Shown here: piece after piece, positions 20,385 to 31,657 of the stretch | Position numbering within the stretch: the stretch's first letter is position 1 | Layout of the letters: each line of letters starts with the position of its first letter | DNA from: Sphingomonas sp. 7/4-4 | GTDB taxonomy: Bacteria; Pseudomonadota; Alphaproteobacteria; Sphingomonadales; Sphingomonadaceae | Direction of reading: 5' to 3' | Length of the DNA stretch: 64,000 nucleotides | Assembly (NCBI RefSeq): GCF_027941955.1 | Contig: NZ_CP115960.1 | Location: 434,001 to 498,000 of the forward strand | Position numbers and translations under genes: made by a program | The notes under the pieces: model-generated | Told to the model about the DNA's origin: nothing | The model's database searches: none | The model's input: the letters and a program-made list of their open reading frames with translations, nothing else

Positions 20385-21274
20385 ACCAAGCTATCCCCGT
20401 CCTCGTCAACCGCAGCGGAGGCACTGCGGCGGCACGAGGCGAGGCACTGGAAGGGGAGATCGAGAAGGCGTTTGCCGACGCCGGCATGAAAATCGACCTC
20501 CAGCTCCTGTCCGGCCACGGCATGGCGGACGCGGTGGCGAAGGTCGCCGGCCGCAAGCTGGTGGTGATCGGCGGCGGCGATGGCACGCTCGGCAGCGCGG
20601 CCGGAGCGCTGGCGAAGAGTGGCTCGACGCTCGGGATACTCCCGCTCGGAACACGCAACCACCTCGCCCGCGAACTCGGCGTCCCGCTCAAGCTGCCCGA
20701 AGCGGCGAGGCTCATTGCGAGCGGCACGCAACGCCGGATCGATATCGCCCGCCTCAACGGCCATGTCTTCGTCAACAATGCGTCGATCGGCTTCTATCCC
20801 GATCTCGTCCAGCAGCGCGAAGGCATGGCGCTTCCCAAGAAACTCGCGACATTGCCCGCCGTGGCGGCCGCGCTGCGGTGGATGCGGCACCGCCGGTTGC
20901 GGCTCGAAATGCCTGGGCGCGAGGAGCACATCGTCACGCCGATGCTGTTCGTCGGCAACAATCGCTATGTACTCGAGGCCGGCAGGCTAGGTCAGCGCGC
21001 CGCGCTCGATGACGGCGTGTTGTCGGTCTATGCCGTCGCGTCGCGTCGCCGCATGGCGCTGATCGGCTTCGCGCTCCGGGCACTGATCGGCCGCGTCGAT
21101 CCGGACCGCGATTTCACCGCGATCGGTGACGCGCCCGAATTGCGCGTCACCGGCCCGAAGCGATGCATCGATGTCGCGCTCGACGGCGAAGTGAAGTCGC
21201 TCGCCGTTCCGCTCGCCTTCACGCTCGATTCGAGAGCGCTCAGCGTCATCGCACCGGTTGAGGAACGGACCTAG
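20381..21274 (+). CDS. Diacylglycerol/lipid kinase (DAGK catalytic-domain, YegS-like)
   Basis: Soluble lipid kinase of 297 residues. The nucleotide-binding motif GGGDGTLGSAAGAL and the following LPLGTRNHLARELG are hallmarks of the DAGKc domain, and the C-terminal beta domain carries LDGE (VALDGEVKS). The lipid substrate is unknown. The GTG start at 20381 overlaps the M24 peptidase stop (GTGA), indicating translational coupling. Confidence 0.88.
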   Translation: MNQAIPVLVNRSGGTAAARGEALEGEIEKAFADAGMKIDLQLLSGHGMADAVAKVAGRKLVVIGGGDGTLGSAAGALAKSGSTLGILPLGTRNHLARELGVPLKLPEAARLIASGTQRRIDIARLNGHVFVNNASIGFYPDLVQQREGMALPKKLATLPAVAAALRWMRHRRLRLEMPGREEHIVTPMLFVGNNRYVLEAGRLGQRAALDDGVLSVYAVASRRRMALIGFALRALIGRVDPDRDFTAIGDAPELRVTGPKRCIDVALDGEVKSLAVPLAFTLDSRALSVIAPVEERT

Positions 21275-21349
21275 TCCCCCTGAACGATGTCCGCCGCAGC
21301 CTTCTCGAAAACCCGTGCAACAGGAGCATTGCAGGTCCGAAGCCCGCGC

Positions 21350-22633
21350 TCACACAGTCTGCGCCACCGGCCGTCGTGCGATGAGCGCGAAGGCGAGGAT
21401 GACGCCGAAGGACAATGCGGGCACCAGCATCGCGGCGGTGATACCGGCCAGATCCGACACCCGGCCCATCACCGCAGTGAGCGCCGCGCCGCCGATGATC
21501 GCCATGACGATGAGCGAGGCGCCGAACTTGCGCAGCGGCCCCAGGCCCTCGACACCCAGTGCGAAAATGGTCGGGAATTGGATCGACATGAAGAGGCTCG
21601 CGGCAACCAGCGCGTATAGCCCGAGCTCTCCGCCGATCGTTCCGGCCACCAGTGCCAGCGCCATCGAGGCGGCGGCGAACACGGCAAGCATCAGTGCCGG
21701 GCTGATCCAGTTCATCAGCGAGGTCCCGACGAAGCGGCCCACGGCAAAGAGCAGGAGCGACACGAACAGCATGTCCGCGGCCGCGCGTTCGCCCATCCCC
21801 GGCACATTGGCCTGGGCATAGCGGATCGTATAGCTCCACAGGCCGACCTGCGCGCCGACATAGAAGAATTGGGCCAGCGTCGCGAACAGCAGGCGCGGCT
21901 TTCCGAGCAGTTCGGCGAAGCGCGCATCGCCCTTGTCGTCGGCGTGGTGGATCGCGCCCGCGGGAAAGCGGATCAGCATCGCCGCAACGGCAAAGGCCAG
22001 CACTATCGCCCCGAGGATCAGATAAGGCGTCTGAACCGCGAGCACTTCCATGCGGTAGTAATCCAGCCGCTGCGCTTCGTTCAGCGCGGCGAGCGATGCT
22101 TCGTCATGCTGGATGCCCGACAGGATGAAGTTGCGCCCGATCAGGATGCCGGTGATGGCGCCCAGCGGGTTCGCCGCCTGCGCCCAGTTGATCCGCCGCG
22201 CCGCGCCGCTCGGCTCGCCGAGCTCGGTCATCAGCGGATTGGCGGCGGTCTCGAGGAAGGCAAGGCCGCTGGCGATCACGAACAATGCGAGCAGGAACAG
22301 CAGATACTGGCTCGCCAGGGCCGCCGGATAGAAAAGCAGCGCGCCGACACCGTAGAGCAGGAGCCCGGTGACGATCGCTGCCTTGTATCCGCGTGCACGC
22401 ATGAGCAGAGATGCCGGAATCGCGAGCAGGAAATAACCGAGATAGAAGACCTGCTGGACGAAGCTCGTGCCGAAGTCGGAAAGAACGAAGGCTTTTTTGA
22501 ACTGGGCGATCAGGATGTCGTTGAGATTGTTCGCGACGCCCCAGAGGAAGAACAGGCTCACCGTGAGCGCGATCGCCGGAATATAGGATCGGCTGCCGCC
22601 CGTTCCCGTCGCCGTCGTCTCATCGGTCTCCAT
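21350..22633 (-). CDS. fucP: L-fucose:proton symporter-like MFS permease
   Basis: Major-facilitator sugar permease of the FHS/FucP family, 427 residues and about twelve membrane segments. The start of helix 1 (LFFLWGVANNLNDILIAQFKK) and the motif ETAANPLMTELG plus RINWAQAANPLGAI are family marks. It is the last gene of a minus-strand operon with two dehydrogenases and L-fuconate dehydratase, which points to L-fucose as substrate; other sugars such as L-galactose or D-arabinose cannot be excluded. Confidence 0.87.
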   Translation of the reverse strand: METDETTATGTGGSRSYIPAIALTVSLFFLWGVANNLNDILIAQFKKAFVLSDFGTSFVQQVFYLGYFLLAIPASLLMRARGYKAAIVTGLLLYGVGALLFYPAALASQYLLFLLALFVIASGLAFLETAANPLMTELGEPSGAARRINWAQAANPLGAITGILIGRNFILSGIQHDEASLAALNEAQRLDYYRMEVLAVQTPYLILGAIVLAFAVAAMLIRFPAGAIHHADDKGDARFAELLGKPRLLFATLAQFFYVGAQVGLWSYTIRYAQANVPGMGERAAADMLFVSLLLFAVGRFVGTSLMNWISPALMLAVFAAASMALALVAGTIGGELGLYALVAASLFMSIQFPTIFALGVEGLGPLRKFGASLIVMAIIGGAALTAVMGRVSDLAGITAAMLVPALSFGVILAFALIARRPVAQTV

Positions 22634-22651
22634 TGCTTCCCCTCCTGTTCG

Positions 22652-24704
<2,053 letters not shown>

Positions 24705-24708
<4 letters not shown>

Positions 24709-25445
24709 AGGACGGTCCAGCCCCCGTCGATGATGGCGGTGGTGCCGGTCGTGAAGCTGCTCTCGTCCGAAGCCAGATGGACCGCGAGTGCGGCGATCTC
24801 CGCGGCGCGCCCGAGCCGGCCTATCGGCTGACGAGACGCGAAGGCGCGATGGCATTCGTCGAAGCTGATGCCGTCGCGCGCAGCCTGCTCGCTGATACGC
24901 GCGATCAAGGATGGCGTCTCGACCGTGCCGGGGCAAATGGCATTGCAGCGTATCCCTGCGCCGACGAAATCCGCCGCAATCGATTTTGTCATCCCGATCA
25001 CTGCGCCCTTCGATGCGCCGTAAGCGAAGCGGTTCGGCACGCCGATGATCCCCGAGGCCACCGACGCGATGTTGACGATCGAGCCGCTGCCGCGCGCCAG
25101 CATTCCGGGAAGAAAGGCGCGGATCACCCGGAACATCGCGCCCGCGTTCAGATCGAAGGCCAGTTCCCAATCGGCATCCGAGCAGTCGAGGGCGGTGCCC
25201 GAATGAACGATGCCGGCGGCATTGACCAGAATGTCGATCGGCCCGACCCGCCCGGGCAGCGCCGCGACAGCCTCCCGGTCGGTCAGGTCCATCACGATCG
25301 CATTCGCGAAGTCCCGCAGCGAATCCGCATCGCGATCGAGCGGCACCGATTCGGCACCTTCCGCCAGAAACGCCTCGTGGATCGCGCGACCGATGCCGTT
25401 ACCCGCGGCGCTCACCAGTGCCCGTTTGCCCGAAAGGCGCTTCAT
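24705..25445 (-). CDS. Short-chain dehydrogenase, probable 2-keto-3-deoxy-L-fuconate dehydrogenase
   Basis: SDR of 246 residues resembling the DHRS6/BDH2-like subgroup that oxidises 2-keto-3-deoxy-L-fuconate. Marks: [11 protein letters not shown] cofactor loop, LVNAAG, catalytic Ser in NIASVAS, YxxxK in [11 protein letters not shown]. First gene of the fucose operon; its 3' end overlaps the dehydratase start. A palindrome TATCAC-N8-GTGATA lies 44 bases upstream of its ATG. Later steps (lactonase, diketo-acid hydrolase) are not encoded in this operon. Confidence 0.82.
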
Positions 25446-25488
25446 CGACGGCGCCCTTTCGCTGCCACGGACATTGAAACTGCGGACG

Positions 25489-25508
25489 TATCACATCCAC
25501 AAGTGATA
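25489..25508. promoter_or_regulatory. Candidate operator of the L-fucose operon
   Basis: Perfect inverted repeat TATCAC-ATCCACAA-GTGATA within an unusually A+T-rich gap, between the start of the fucose operon (25445) and the end of the pectate lyase gene. Size and symmetry suit a dimeric repressor or activator. No regulator gene is adjacent. Confidence 0.5.
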
Positions 25509-25595
25509 ACAATTTTCATATATGCAATTTACGTGCGTCGGCGAACGGGCACAAGGCAAAATCGTCGCCTTTGCTTTCACCTCACCGTACTGAAT

Positions 25596-26882
25596 CTATT
25601 CGCGCTTCGACCAGGCTTGATAGGCGTCGAGGGCGTGCTGGGGGTTGGTAACCCACCAATTATAGCCGTTGCGGCGGCCGATCGAGATGCCGTTGACGTC
25701 GGCGTGGATCGTTCGGTCCTTGTCGCCGAAGATCGGCTTTGCGGTGACGATGTCGTAGTTGCGCGACCAGAGCGGCCCACCGCCTTTTTGCGGGATTAGC
25801 TTGCGGCCCTCGGCGGTCTGGGTCCACGCATGGTCCATCACCGCGCTCGCCTTGAGCCAGGCGACGCCGCCCTCGATCGCAGAGCAGATCTCGGGCGTGG
25901 GCGTGCGCTGACGCATCAGGAAGATCAATATGTCTGTCGTCTCGGCGCTCGCGATCGACCGCGGCTCATAGTTGCGCGCTGAGATCGGTTCGAGTGTGAG
26001 CGGATCGACCTGTTGCGGCCAACCCGTGAGGCGGCCGTTCTGGTGCACCTGCGCTGCGAGGATCGCCTTGACGGCGGCCGCGACGGCACGTGCGGCTTGC
26101 TGGCGTAGATGCTCGGGCACGAAGCGCAGGGCAGGGTCCTCGGCGACGTTCTCGAGCAGCATCGCCGCCTTGGAGACCGCGTCGTCGTTGAAGGTGACGC
26201 CGTCATGGAACCCGCCTTCGAGCGGCCAGATCTGTGGCCAGCCGCCATTGGGATATTGCGCGGCGAGCAAATAGCGCACGCCGTCGACGAAGCTCTGGTG
26301 GTAACGTGCGCCCGCCTCGCCCGGAAGCGCGGTCGCGACACACGCGAGGAAGCGCATCTCGGTGGTGGTCGCGCCGTTGTCGAGCGTGCCGACAAAGGTC
26401 CAGAACCGGTCCTGCGGCGCGTCGAAATTGGCGGGGTCCTGGACCATCATCTCCGCGTCGTTCGCGAACCGCTGGCCGGGGAGGCGCGGCGGCCCCGCGC
26501 GATTCTGGTTCTTGCTCCAGCCGCCGGCGGGAGTCTGGAAGCTCACGATCGTATCGGCGATGCGGCGCGCTTCGGCCGAGCCGTAATATTTGGCGTCGCG
26601 GTCGAACGGCATGCTCTTTTCGCCGCCACCGAAAGCCCGGGGTGGGGGCGGGGCGGGTTGTCCGGGCGCAAGCTCGGCGACGAGCGCAGCGCGGTCGGCC
26701 CGGCGCTGCGCCTCGGAGCGCAGCAGATAGGCACGCCATGGCGCCTGCTCGGCATCGGGAAGCGTGGCTATCCTGCCCTCGGACAGGGTCTGTGTGGGCT
26801 GGTTGATCGCGATTACCTGCGCTGCGGCCGGAACCGGCAGCACCGCAACGCCGGCCAGCAGAATCGCGAACACTCTCTCCAT
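25596..26882 (-). CDS. Pectate lyase, family PL10
   Basis: Secreted polygalacturonate lyase, 428 residues, signal peptide ILLAGVAVLPVPAAAQ. The (alpha/alpha)-type PL10 fold is suggested by QTPAGGWSKNQNR, TLDNGATTTEMRFLA, QYPNGGWPQIWPL, NYEPRSIASAETTDIL and YNWWVTNPQHALDAY. These repeated GGW segments and the NGATTTE loop are typical of Pec_lyase (PF09492) proteins. Frame intact. It diverges from a glycosidase gene across 253 bases that contain a candidate operator at 26925. Confidence 0.87.
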   Translation of the reverse strand: MERVFAILLAGVAVLPVPAAAQVIAINQPTQTLSEGRIATLPDAEQAPWRAYLLRSEAQRRADRAALVAELAPGQPAPPPPRAFGGGEKSMPFDRDAKYYGSAEARRIADTIVSFQTPAGGWSKNQNRAGPPRLPGQRFANDAEMMVQDPANFDAPQDRFWTFVGTLDNGATTTEMRFLACVATALPGEAGARYHQSFVDGVRYLLAAQYPNGGWPQIWPLEGGFHDGVTFNDDAVSKAAMLLENVAEDPALRFVPEHLRQQAARAVAAAVKAILAAQVHQNGRLTGWPQQVDPLTLEPISARNYEPRSIASAETTDILIFLMRQRTPTPEICSAIEGGVAWLKASAVMDHAWTQTAEGRKLIPQKGGGPLWSRNYDIVTAKPIFGDKDRTIHADVNGISIGRRNGYNWWVTNPQHALDAYQAWSKRE

Positions 26883-26924
26883 CCCCTTCTCTCCGTATCG
26901 TTGCGCAGCGGGTATTTAAATCCC

Positions 26925-26941
26925 ACAATGCGGCACATTGT
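26925..26941. promoter_or_regulatory. ACAATG..CATTGT palindrome between divergent pectin genes
   Basis: Perfect inverted repeat ACAATG-CGGCA-CATTGT, followed by TTCAATTAA, in the PL10/glycosidase gap. The extended sequence resembles half of a GAAACA..TGTTTC operator as used by KdgR-type regulators of pectin genes, but the match is partial. Nothing else recognisable in 26883-27135 apart from a GGAGAGGAG ribosome site. Confidence 0.4.
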
Positions 26942-27135
26942 TTCAATTAACGCTATACATGCCGGCGAAAAAGAGTCATTTTCGTCCCCCGGCTGCCGGA
27001 AGGCGCAGAAATACACCAGTGACACCCGGTAGACGAAACCGCACCGCCGTAGCTCGCGTATCGCGTGCAGAGTGACGGAAACGGACAAGAGGGGCGGTCG
27101 CTGAGTCGTTCCCGATCGGAGAGGAGCTTGTCGTT

Positions 27136-29432
27136 TTGACCGAGGATCATCGCGCCGCCCGACGAGCCGCGATTGCGCCACGGCGAGGGGTGATGCGCGC
27201 CGGTGCACTGGGCGCGATGTTGCTGGCCATGCTGCCTGGCGCGATCTTCGCCCAGAACGCGCCGCGCATCGACCGCGAGGCGCTGGTCCGCCGGCACAAT
27301 CCGACCTTGGTGGCGGTCGATCCGCACGCGCCGGCGATGCTCGGAAACGGCAATCTCGGATTCACTGCGGACATCACCGGCCTGCAGACTTTCCCAGAAC
27401 TTTATTCCGAGCTCGCTCCGTTGCTGACCATGGCGCAATGGGCGTGGCACAGCCTGCCGAACCCCCAAGGCTATACCGAGGCGAACGGGCTGGTGGACGT
27501 GGCGGTGCCGGGGCGCGGCGAGCAGCCCTACGCGTACATGAAATCGTGGGACGCGGCGGAGAAGAACCCCGCTTTCACCTGGCTCCGTGCCAATCCGCAC
27601 CGCATCTCGCTCGCGCGGCTTGCCTTCACGATCGACGGCAAGGCACCCGACTTCGCGCGTATCGCCGCGCCGCGCCAGACGCTCGACATGTGGAGCGGCA
27701 CGCTCGACAGCCGCTTCACCTATGACGGACAGCCCGTCCATGTGCGCACGCGCGTCCTGCCGAGGCCAGACGCAGTGTTCGTGGACGTCCAGTCGCCGCT
27801 GGTCGCCTCGGGCCGGCTGGGCGTCACCGTGCGCTATCCGGGCGTCGATCCGAAGATCAATCCCGACCCCTCGCGTTGGGACGGGGTGGAACGACCGCGA
27901 TCCTGTCGCGCCGGCCGGATCGCATCCACCTCCGCCGCACGCTCGACGCGACGCATTATTGGTCGACGGTCTCGACCAACGGTGTGCTGGCGCAGCAGGG
28001 AACCGCAGCAATCGCGGCGCGCAGCAAGAGCGGCGACCGGCTGACGGTGATCGCGTTGTTCGACGACAAGGCGGCACCGGCCCGGCTTCCTTCCGTCCAG
28101 GCCGCGGCCACAGCGGTTGCGGACCATTGGCGCGATTTCTGGACGCGCGGTGGCGCAGTCGATTTCTCCGGCAGCACCGATCCCCGTGCGAAGGAGCTCG
28201 AACGCCGCGTGGTGCTCTCGCAATATCTCTCCGCGATCAACGGTGCCGGTACGCTGCCGCCGCAGGAGGAGGGGCTGTTCTCCAACAGCTGGTACGGCAA
28301 GTTCCATCTCGAGATGCATCCGTGGCACGCCGCGTGGCAGCCGCTATGGGGCCATCCCGAATTGCTCGAGCGCAGCCTGCCCTGGTATGTCGCGCATCTG
28401 CCCAAGGCGCGTGCCGAGGCGCAGCGGCACAGGGTGAAGGGCGCATGGTGGCCCAAGATGACGGGGCCTGAGGGGCGCAACAGCCCGAGCCTCGTCTCGC
28501 CCTTCCTGATGTGGCAGCAGCCGCACCCGATCCTGCTCGCCGAACTGGTCTGGCGGTCGCGCAAGGATACGGCGACGCTCGATCGCTATGCCGAACTGGT
28601 CGAGGCGACTGCCGATCTGCTCGCATCGTGGCCGCTGGCGGGCGGGCGCCGCAATCTCGGTCCGCCGCTGATTCCGGCGCAGGAGAATTATGACCCGATG
28701 ACCACGGTGAACCCGGTCTTTGAGGTCGAGTATTTCCGCTGGGGGCTGGAGACTGCGCAGGCCTGGCGCGAGCGGCGCGGGCTGAAGCGCCGTGCCGATT
28801 GGGACGCGGCGCTCGCCAGCATCGCACCGCCTGCAGTGCGCGACGGGCTATACCTGCCGGTCGAAACGCTCCCCGATTTCTGGACCGTCGCGCAATCGGC
28901 GGAATGCCGCGGCAATGCCGGTGCGGCGCGCTGCAAGAACCGCGATCACCCTTCGTTTCTGATGGCCTATGGCTTTATCCGCGGCGCGCGGATCGATCCG
29001 GCGATCATGCGCCGCGCCCTCGATGCGGTCGCGGCGAACTGGGATCTGCGCCAGACCTGGGGCTGGGACTTCCCGATGATGGCGATGACCGCGGCCCGGC
29101 TCGGCGAGCCCGAAAAGGCAGTCGATTGGCTGTTCGCGGATCGCAAGAACAACCAATGGGGTCCGACGGGCATGACGCCGCGCGTCCATCTCGACGAGCA
29201 TGCCAGCGAGCTGGTTCCGGTATCGGGCGGGGCGGGCGGCGTGGCGATGGCCAGCAATCCGGACGGCCCCGGCTATCGCCGCGCGGCGGAGACCTATTTC
29301 CCGTCCAACGGCTCGCTGCTGATGGCGGTCGGCATGATGGCGGCTGGGTGGGACGGCGCGACCGGGCACGCTCCAGGCTTTCCCAGGCGGGGTTGGACCG
29401 TGCGGGTGGAGGGGATCACTCCCGCACCGTGA
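27136..29432 (+). CDS. Tat-type exported six-hairpin glycosidase-like protein, frameshifted
   Basis: Protein of about 766 residues with an N-terminal beta domain (MLGNGNLGFTADITGLQTF) and an (alpha/alpha)6-barrel (NSWYGKFHLEMHPWHAAWQPLWG, QENYDPMTTVNPVFEVEYF). Similar proteins occur in bacterial pectin/rhamnogalacturonan loci; I cannot assign a GH family. The N-terminus contains RRGVMRAGALG, a possible twin-arginine signal, which favours the TTG start at 27136. The frame changes at a GGGG run near 27884; one extra G joins both halves (WDGGGTTAIL). Neighbouring PL10 lyase and oligogalacturonate-lyase fragment suggest a pectin-derived substrate. Confidence 0.72.
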
Positions 29433-29453
29433 TTTCGAGATGAAGGAGCGATC

Positions 29454-29687
29454 ATGACGGCCGGAACACGTCGCACCGCCCTCAAGGGACTGATGAGCGG
29501 CGCGGTCGCGGAGCCGGCGCTGGCGGGCGTTGTGGCGCAAGCGACGGCGCCGGGAGGCCCGCCGCTGCACGAATGGATCGACCGCAAGACCGGCCGCCGT
29601 GTCGTGCGCGTCAGTCCAGATGAGGGCGGCGGCAAGCTCTATTTCTACTCTGCTACGGAACTCAAACACGTGTTTTCGCCGTGTTGA
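29454..29687 (+). pseudogene. 5' fragment of an oligogalacturonate-lyase-like gene
   Basis: Opens like an exported enzyme (TAGTRRTALKGLMSGAV..) and continues LHEWIDRKTGRRVVRVS and GKLYFYS, which resembles the N-terminus of PL22 oligogalacturonate lyases (W-D-x-x-TGHRVVRLS..LYF). It then loses similarity around 29660 and stops after 77 residues where such enzymes run to about 400. A TetR gene follows directly on the other strand. I read it as a truncated gene at a rearrangement breakpoint. Similarity is by memory of the family only. Confidence 0.5.
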
Positions 29688-29706
29688 TCGGTCCCGTCCT
29701 CGGTCA

Positions 29707-30297
29707 TTATGCCCCTGCGCCGCGCAGCGCCTGATCTACCAGACGTCCGACAACGTCCTCAGGAAGCGGGTCGGCAGACTCTACGAAAACGAGGAATTTC
29801 AGCATCGGCGCGGTCAGCAAGTCGTGCAACGCGGAAAGATCGGTATCGGCGTGCAACTCTCCCGTTTCGACACCGTGCTGAAGTCGCGCCATGAAGGCCC
29901 TGCGGCGTGGGATCACATGCTCGCGCATGTAGCGGGCGACCAACTCATTACCCAAAGTCCCACCGGCGAGCATTGCTGAGGTCATCAGGCGGGTGCGGCG
30001 GAAGTCGATGCCGATGACGTCACGCATCAGCCGCATGAGATCCGTGCGTATGTCCTGGTACTGGCTGGGTTGCAGCACCGGTTCGCGCAGATGGTCGAGG
30101 AGGGCGGCGAGGAAGGCGCCCCGGTCAGGCCAGCGCCGATAGAACGACGCTTTGCTGGCGCCGGCGCGATCGCAGATCGCGTCGATGGTGAGGCCCTGGA
30201 TCGTGCCGGCGGCTTCGACCAGCGCGACAGCCGCGTTGGTCAGCCGGTCTTCGAGATCTGCGGATTGGGGGCGACCAACGGAGCGTTTGACGATCAA
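29707..30297 (-). CDS. TetR-family transcriptional regulator
   Basis: Repressor-type regulator of 196 residues. The N-terminal helix-turn-helix reads LTIDAICDRAGASKASFYRRWPDRGAFL; the C-terminal ligand domain is unspecific. It overlaps the upstream CopD-like gene by four bases, so both are on one minus-strand transcript and it may control that gene. Base composition is less G+C-rich than the flanking pectin genes, consistent with later acquisition. Confidence 0.88.
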   Translation of the reverse strand: MIVKRSVGRPQSADLEDRLTNAAVALVEAAGTIQGLTIDAICDRAGASKASFYRRWPDRGAFLAALLDHLREPVLQPSQYQDIRTDLMRLMRDVIGIDFRRTRLMTSAMLAGGTLGNELVARYMREHVIPRRRAFMARLQHGVETGELHADTDLSALHDLLTAPMLKFLVFVESADPLPEDVVGRLVDQALRGAGA

Positions 30298-30764
30298 TAA
30301 AGGCCCAGTCCCATGGCAATCATGATGGCGACGATAGCAGCCATCGCAGCACCGGTCACGAGCATCATTTGACGCGCCAGCGGACGCAACAGTGGTTGCG
30401 GCTCGACGTTCGCCTCGATGATGGCCTGGATGCGGCGGCGTTCGAAGACACCGATGAACGTATGGACAAGAACCAGGGCGAACGCGCCGACGACAAGGAG
30501 GCCATAGCTGGACGTCAGATCATCGAAACTCGAGATCCCGCCGCCCACCCAGGCCCGCAACGGACCGGTGATCAAGATAAGACTGCCGCTCACCCCCATC
30601 AGCCGGGCGGCGCGCTTGCCCCAGCTGTGCTGGAACTTGAGGATCGTTTCGCGGTCCTGTTCGAAGAATGCGGGATAGACCATGAACGCCATCGCAATCG
30701 CGCCGCCGGCCCAGATTACGCCGGCCATGACATGTACGAAGTGTAGAATCGGTAGCCAATCCAT
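30294..30764 (-). CDS. CopD/DUF2269-like four-helix membrane protein
   Basis: Integral membrane protein of 156 residues with four hydrophobic segments (LPILHFVHVMAGVIWAGGAIAMAF, MGVSGSLILITGPL, GLLVVGAFALVLVHTFIGV, MLVTGAAMAAIVAIMIAMG). The conserved His in HFVHVMAG and in VLVHTF suit the heme- or copper-binding CopD-like superfamily. Function unknown. Cotranscribed with the following TetR gene (ATGA-type overlap). Confidence 0.75.
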   Translation of the reverse strand: MDWLPILHFVHVMAGVIWAGGAIAMAFMVYPAFFEQDRETILKFQHSWGKRAARLMGVSGSLILITGPLRAWVGGGISSFDDLTSSYGLLVVGAFALVLVHTFIGVFERRRIQAIIEANVEPQPLLRPLARQMMLVTGAAMAAIVAIMIAMGLGLY

Positions 30765-31057
30765 CGGCGGTCTCCGTGTGGCCGAGTATTTTGGCGTGCG
30801 CCAGGATGGCTTCAGCCTTGCTCCACCCGCGTCATCATATAGAAACGAAACCGTACCGTTTCACAAGGCGATAATTATGGCGCTTGGGGCGATGTCCTGC
30901 GGGTTGCCAGATCATCAGAAGGGAATTCGGACGATGACGATACTTCCCACGCGGCGCGCCGTGCCCGGCAGATCCTCACGATGTGGACAAGAAAGCTCTC
31001 GAGATCAACGTGGCTGTATCACGTGTGGGTACGTCAGAACGGCCGGAGATCGTTCCC
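30765..31057. other. Intergenic stretch without a recognisable gene
   Basis: Between the CopD-like and SnoaL-like genes. It is less G+C-rich than the surroundings. Short frames exist, but none has a ribosome site with recognisable protein features. It may hold the CopD-TetR promoter near 30790-30860. Confidence 0.5.
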
Positions 31058-31573
31058 TTAACCCCAACCGAGCATCCGGCCAAAACTGCCCCTTTGCGGG
31101 GTGGTTTCGCCTGCCGGACAAATGCGTTCCGGCGCAAACACCTGACCTGCGAGAGAAGGATCGCCGATATACCTGACCTGCAATGTCCGACGGGCAAACT
31201 TCCATCGGCCATGATCTTTACGGACCTCATCGTCGTAAAACGCAACGGCGCACCAGCCATGGCCGCTTTCCTTCTCTCGGCCGAATTCAATCAAGGTGCT
31301 TGTCACCTTCGTCCGACTTGCATCCTCCATCATCACGTTGACACCGGAACAGCTTTGGACGAGCAAATCCTGGCGCAACACAGAGTTTCGCAAGCCGTTC
31401 ATAACCGCTTCGTGCCCGTCGAACCTCAGGTTGATCGGGACGTGCGCTTCCCACACCGCATCGGATGCGAACAGGGTGTCGAGCAACTCCCAGTCATGAC
31501 GGTTGATCGCGGCATGATAGCGGTCGATCAATTCGCGGATCGCAAAGCGGTCAGCACTCTCTCTGGATAACAT
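31058..31573 (-). CDS. SnoaL-like (NTF2-fold) polyketide-cyclase/dehydratase-type protein
   Basis: NTF2-fold protein of 171 residues, opening FAIRELIDRYHAAINRHDWELLDTLF, the signature of SnoaL_4 proteins. These include small dehydratases, cyclases and ring-hydroxylating dioxygenase beta-like subunits, so the reaction is open. ATG at 31573 has GGAGG upstream; an in-frame upstream ATG at 31618 is less likely. It is divergent from a LysR gene 84 bases away, a layout in which LysR proteins often control the neighbour. Confidence 0.75.
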   Translation of the reverse strand: MLSRESADRFAIRELIDRYHAAINRHDWELLDTLFASDAVWEAHVPINLRFDGHEAVMNGLRNSVLRQDLLVQSCSGVNVMMEDASRTKVTSTLIEFGREKESGHGWCAVAFYDDEVRKDHGRWKFARRTLQVRYIGDPSLAGQVFAPERICPAGETTPQRGSFGRMLGWG

Positions 31574-31643
31574 CCCAACCTCCATCTGGCAGCATGGATG
31601 GCAAGATAGTGGCTTCAAGATCTTGAAATAGTCGTCGAAATAT

Positions 31644-31654
31644 AGAATAATTCT
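31644..31654. promoter_or_regulatory. AGAAT-A-ATTCT palindrome before the LysR gene
   Basis: Perfect 5-bp arms around one base, ending four bases before the LysR ATG in the A+T-rich LysR/SnoaL intergenic region. It could be an autoregulatory site. The short length makes chance occurrence possible. Confidence 0.3.
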
Positions 31655-31657
31655 CTC

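Noticed and set aside
30983..31570. Plus-strand open frame over the SnoaL-like gene
   Set aside because: No recognisable domain; the opposite strand has a clear NTF2-fold protein with a good ribosome site.
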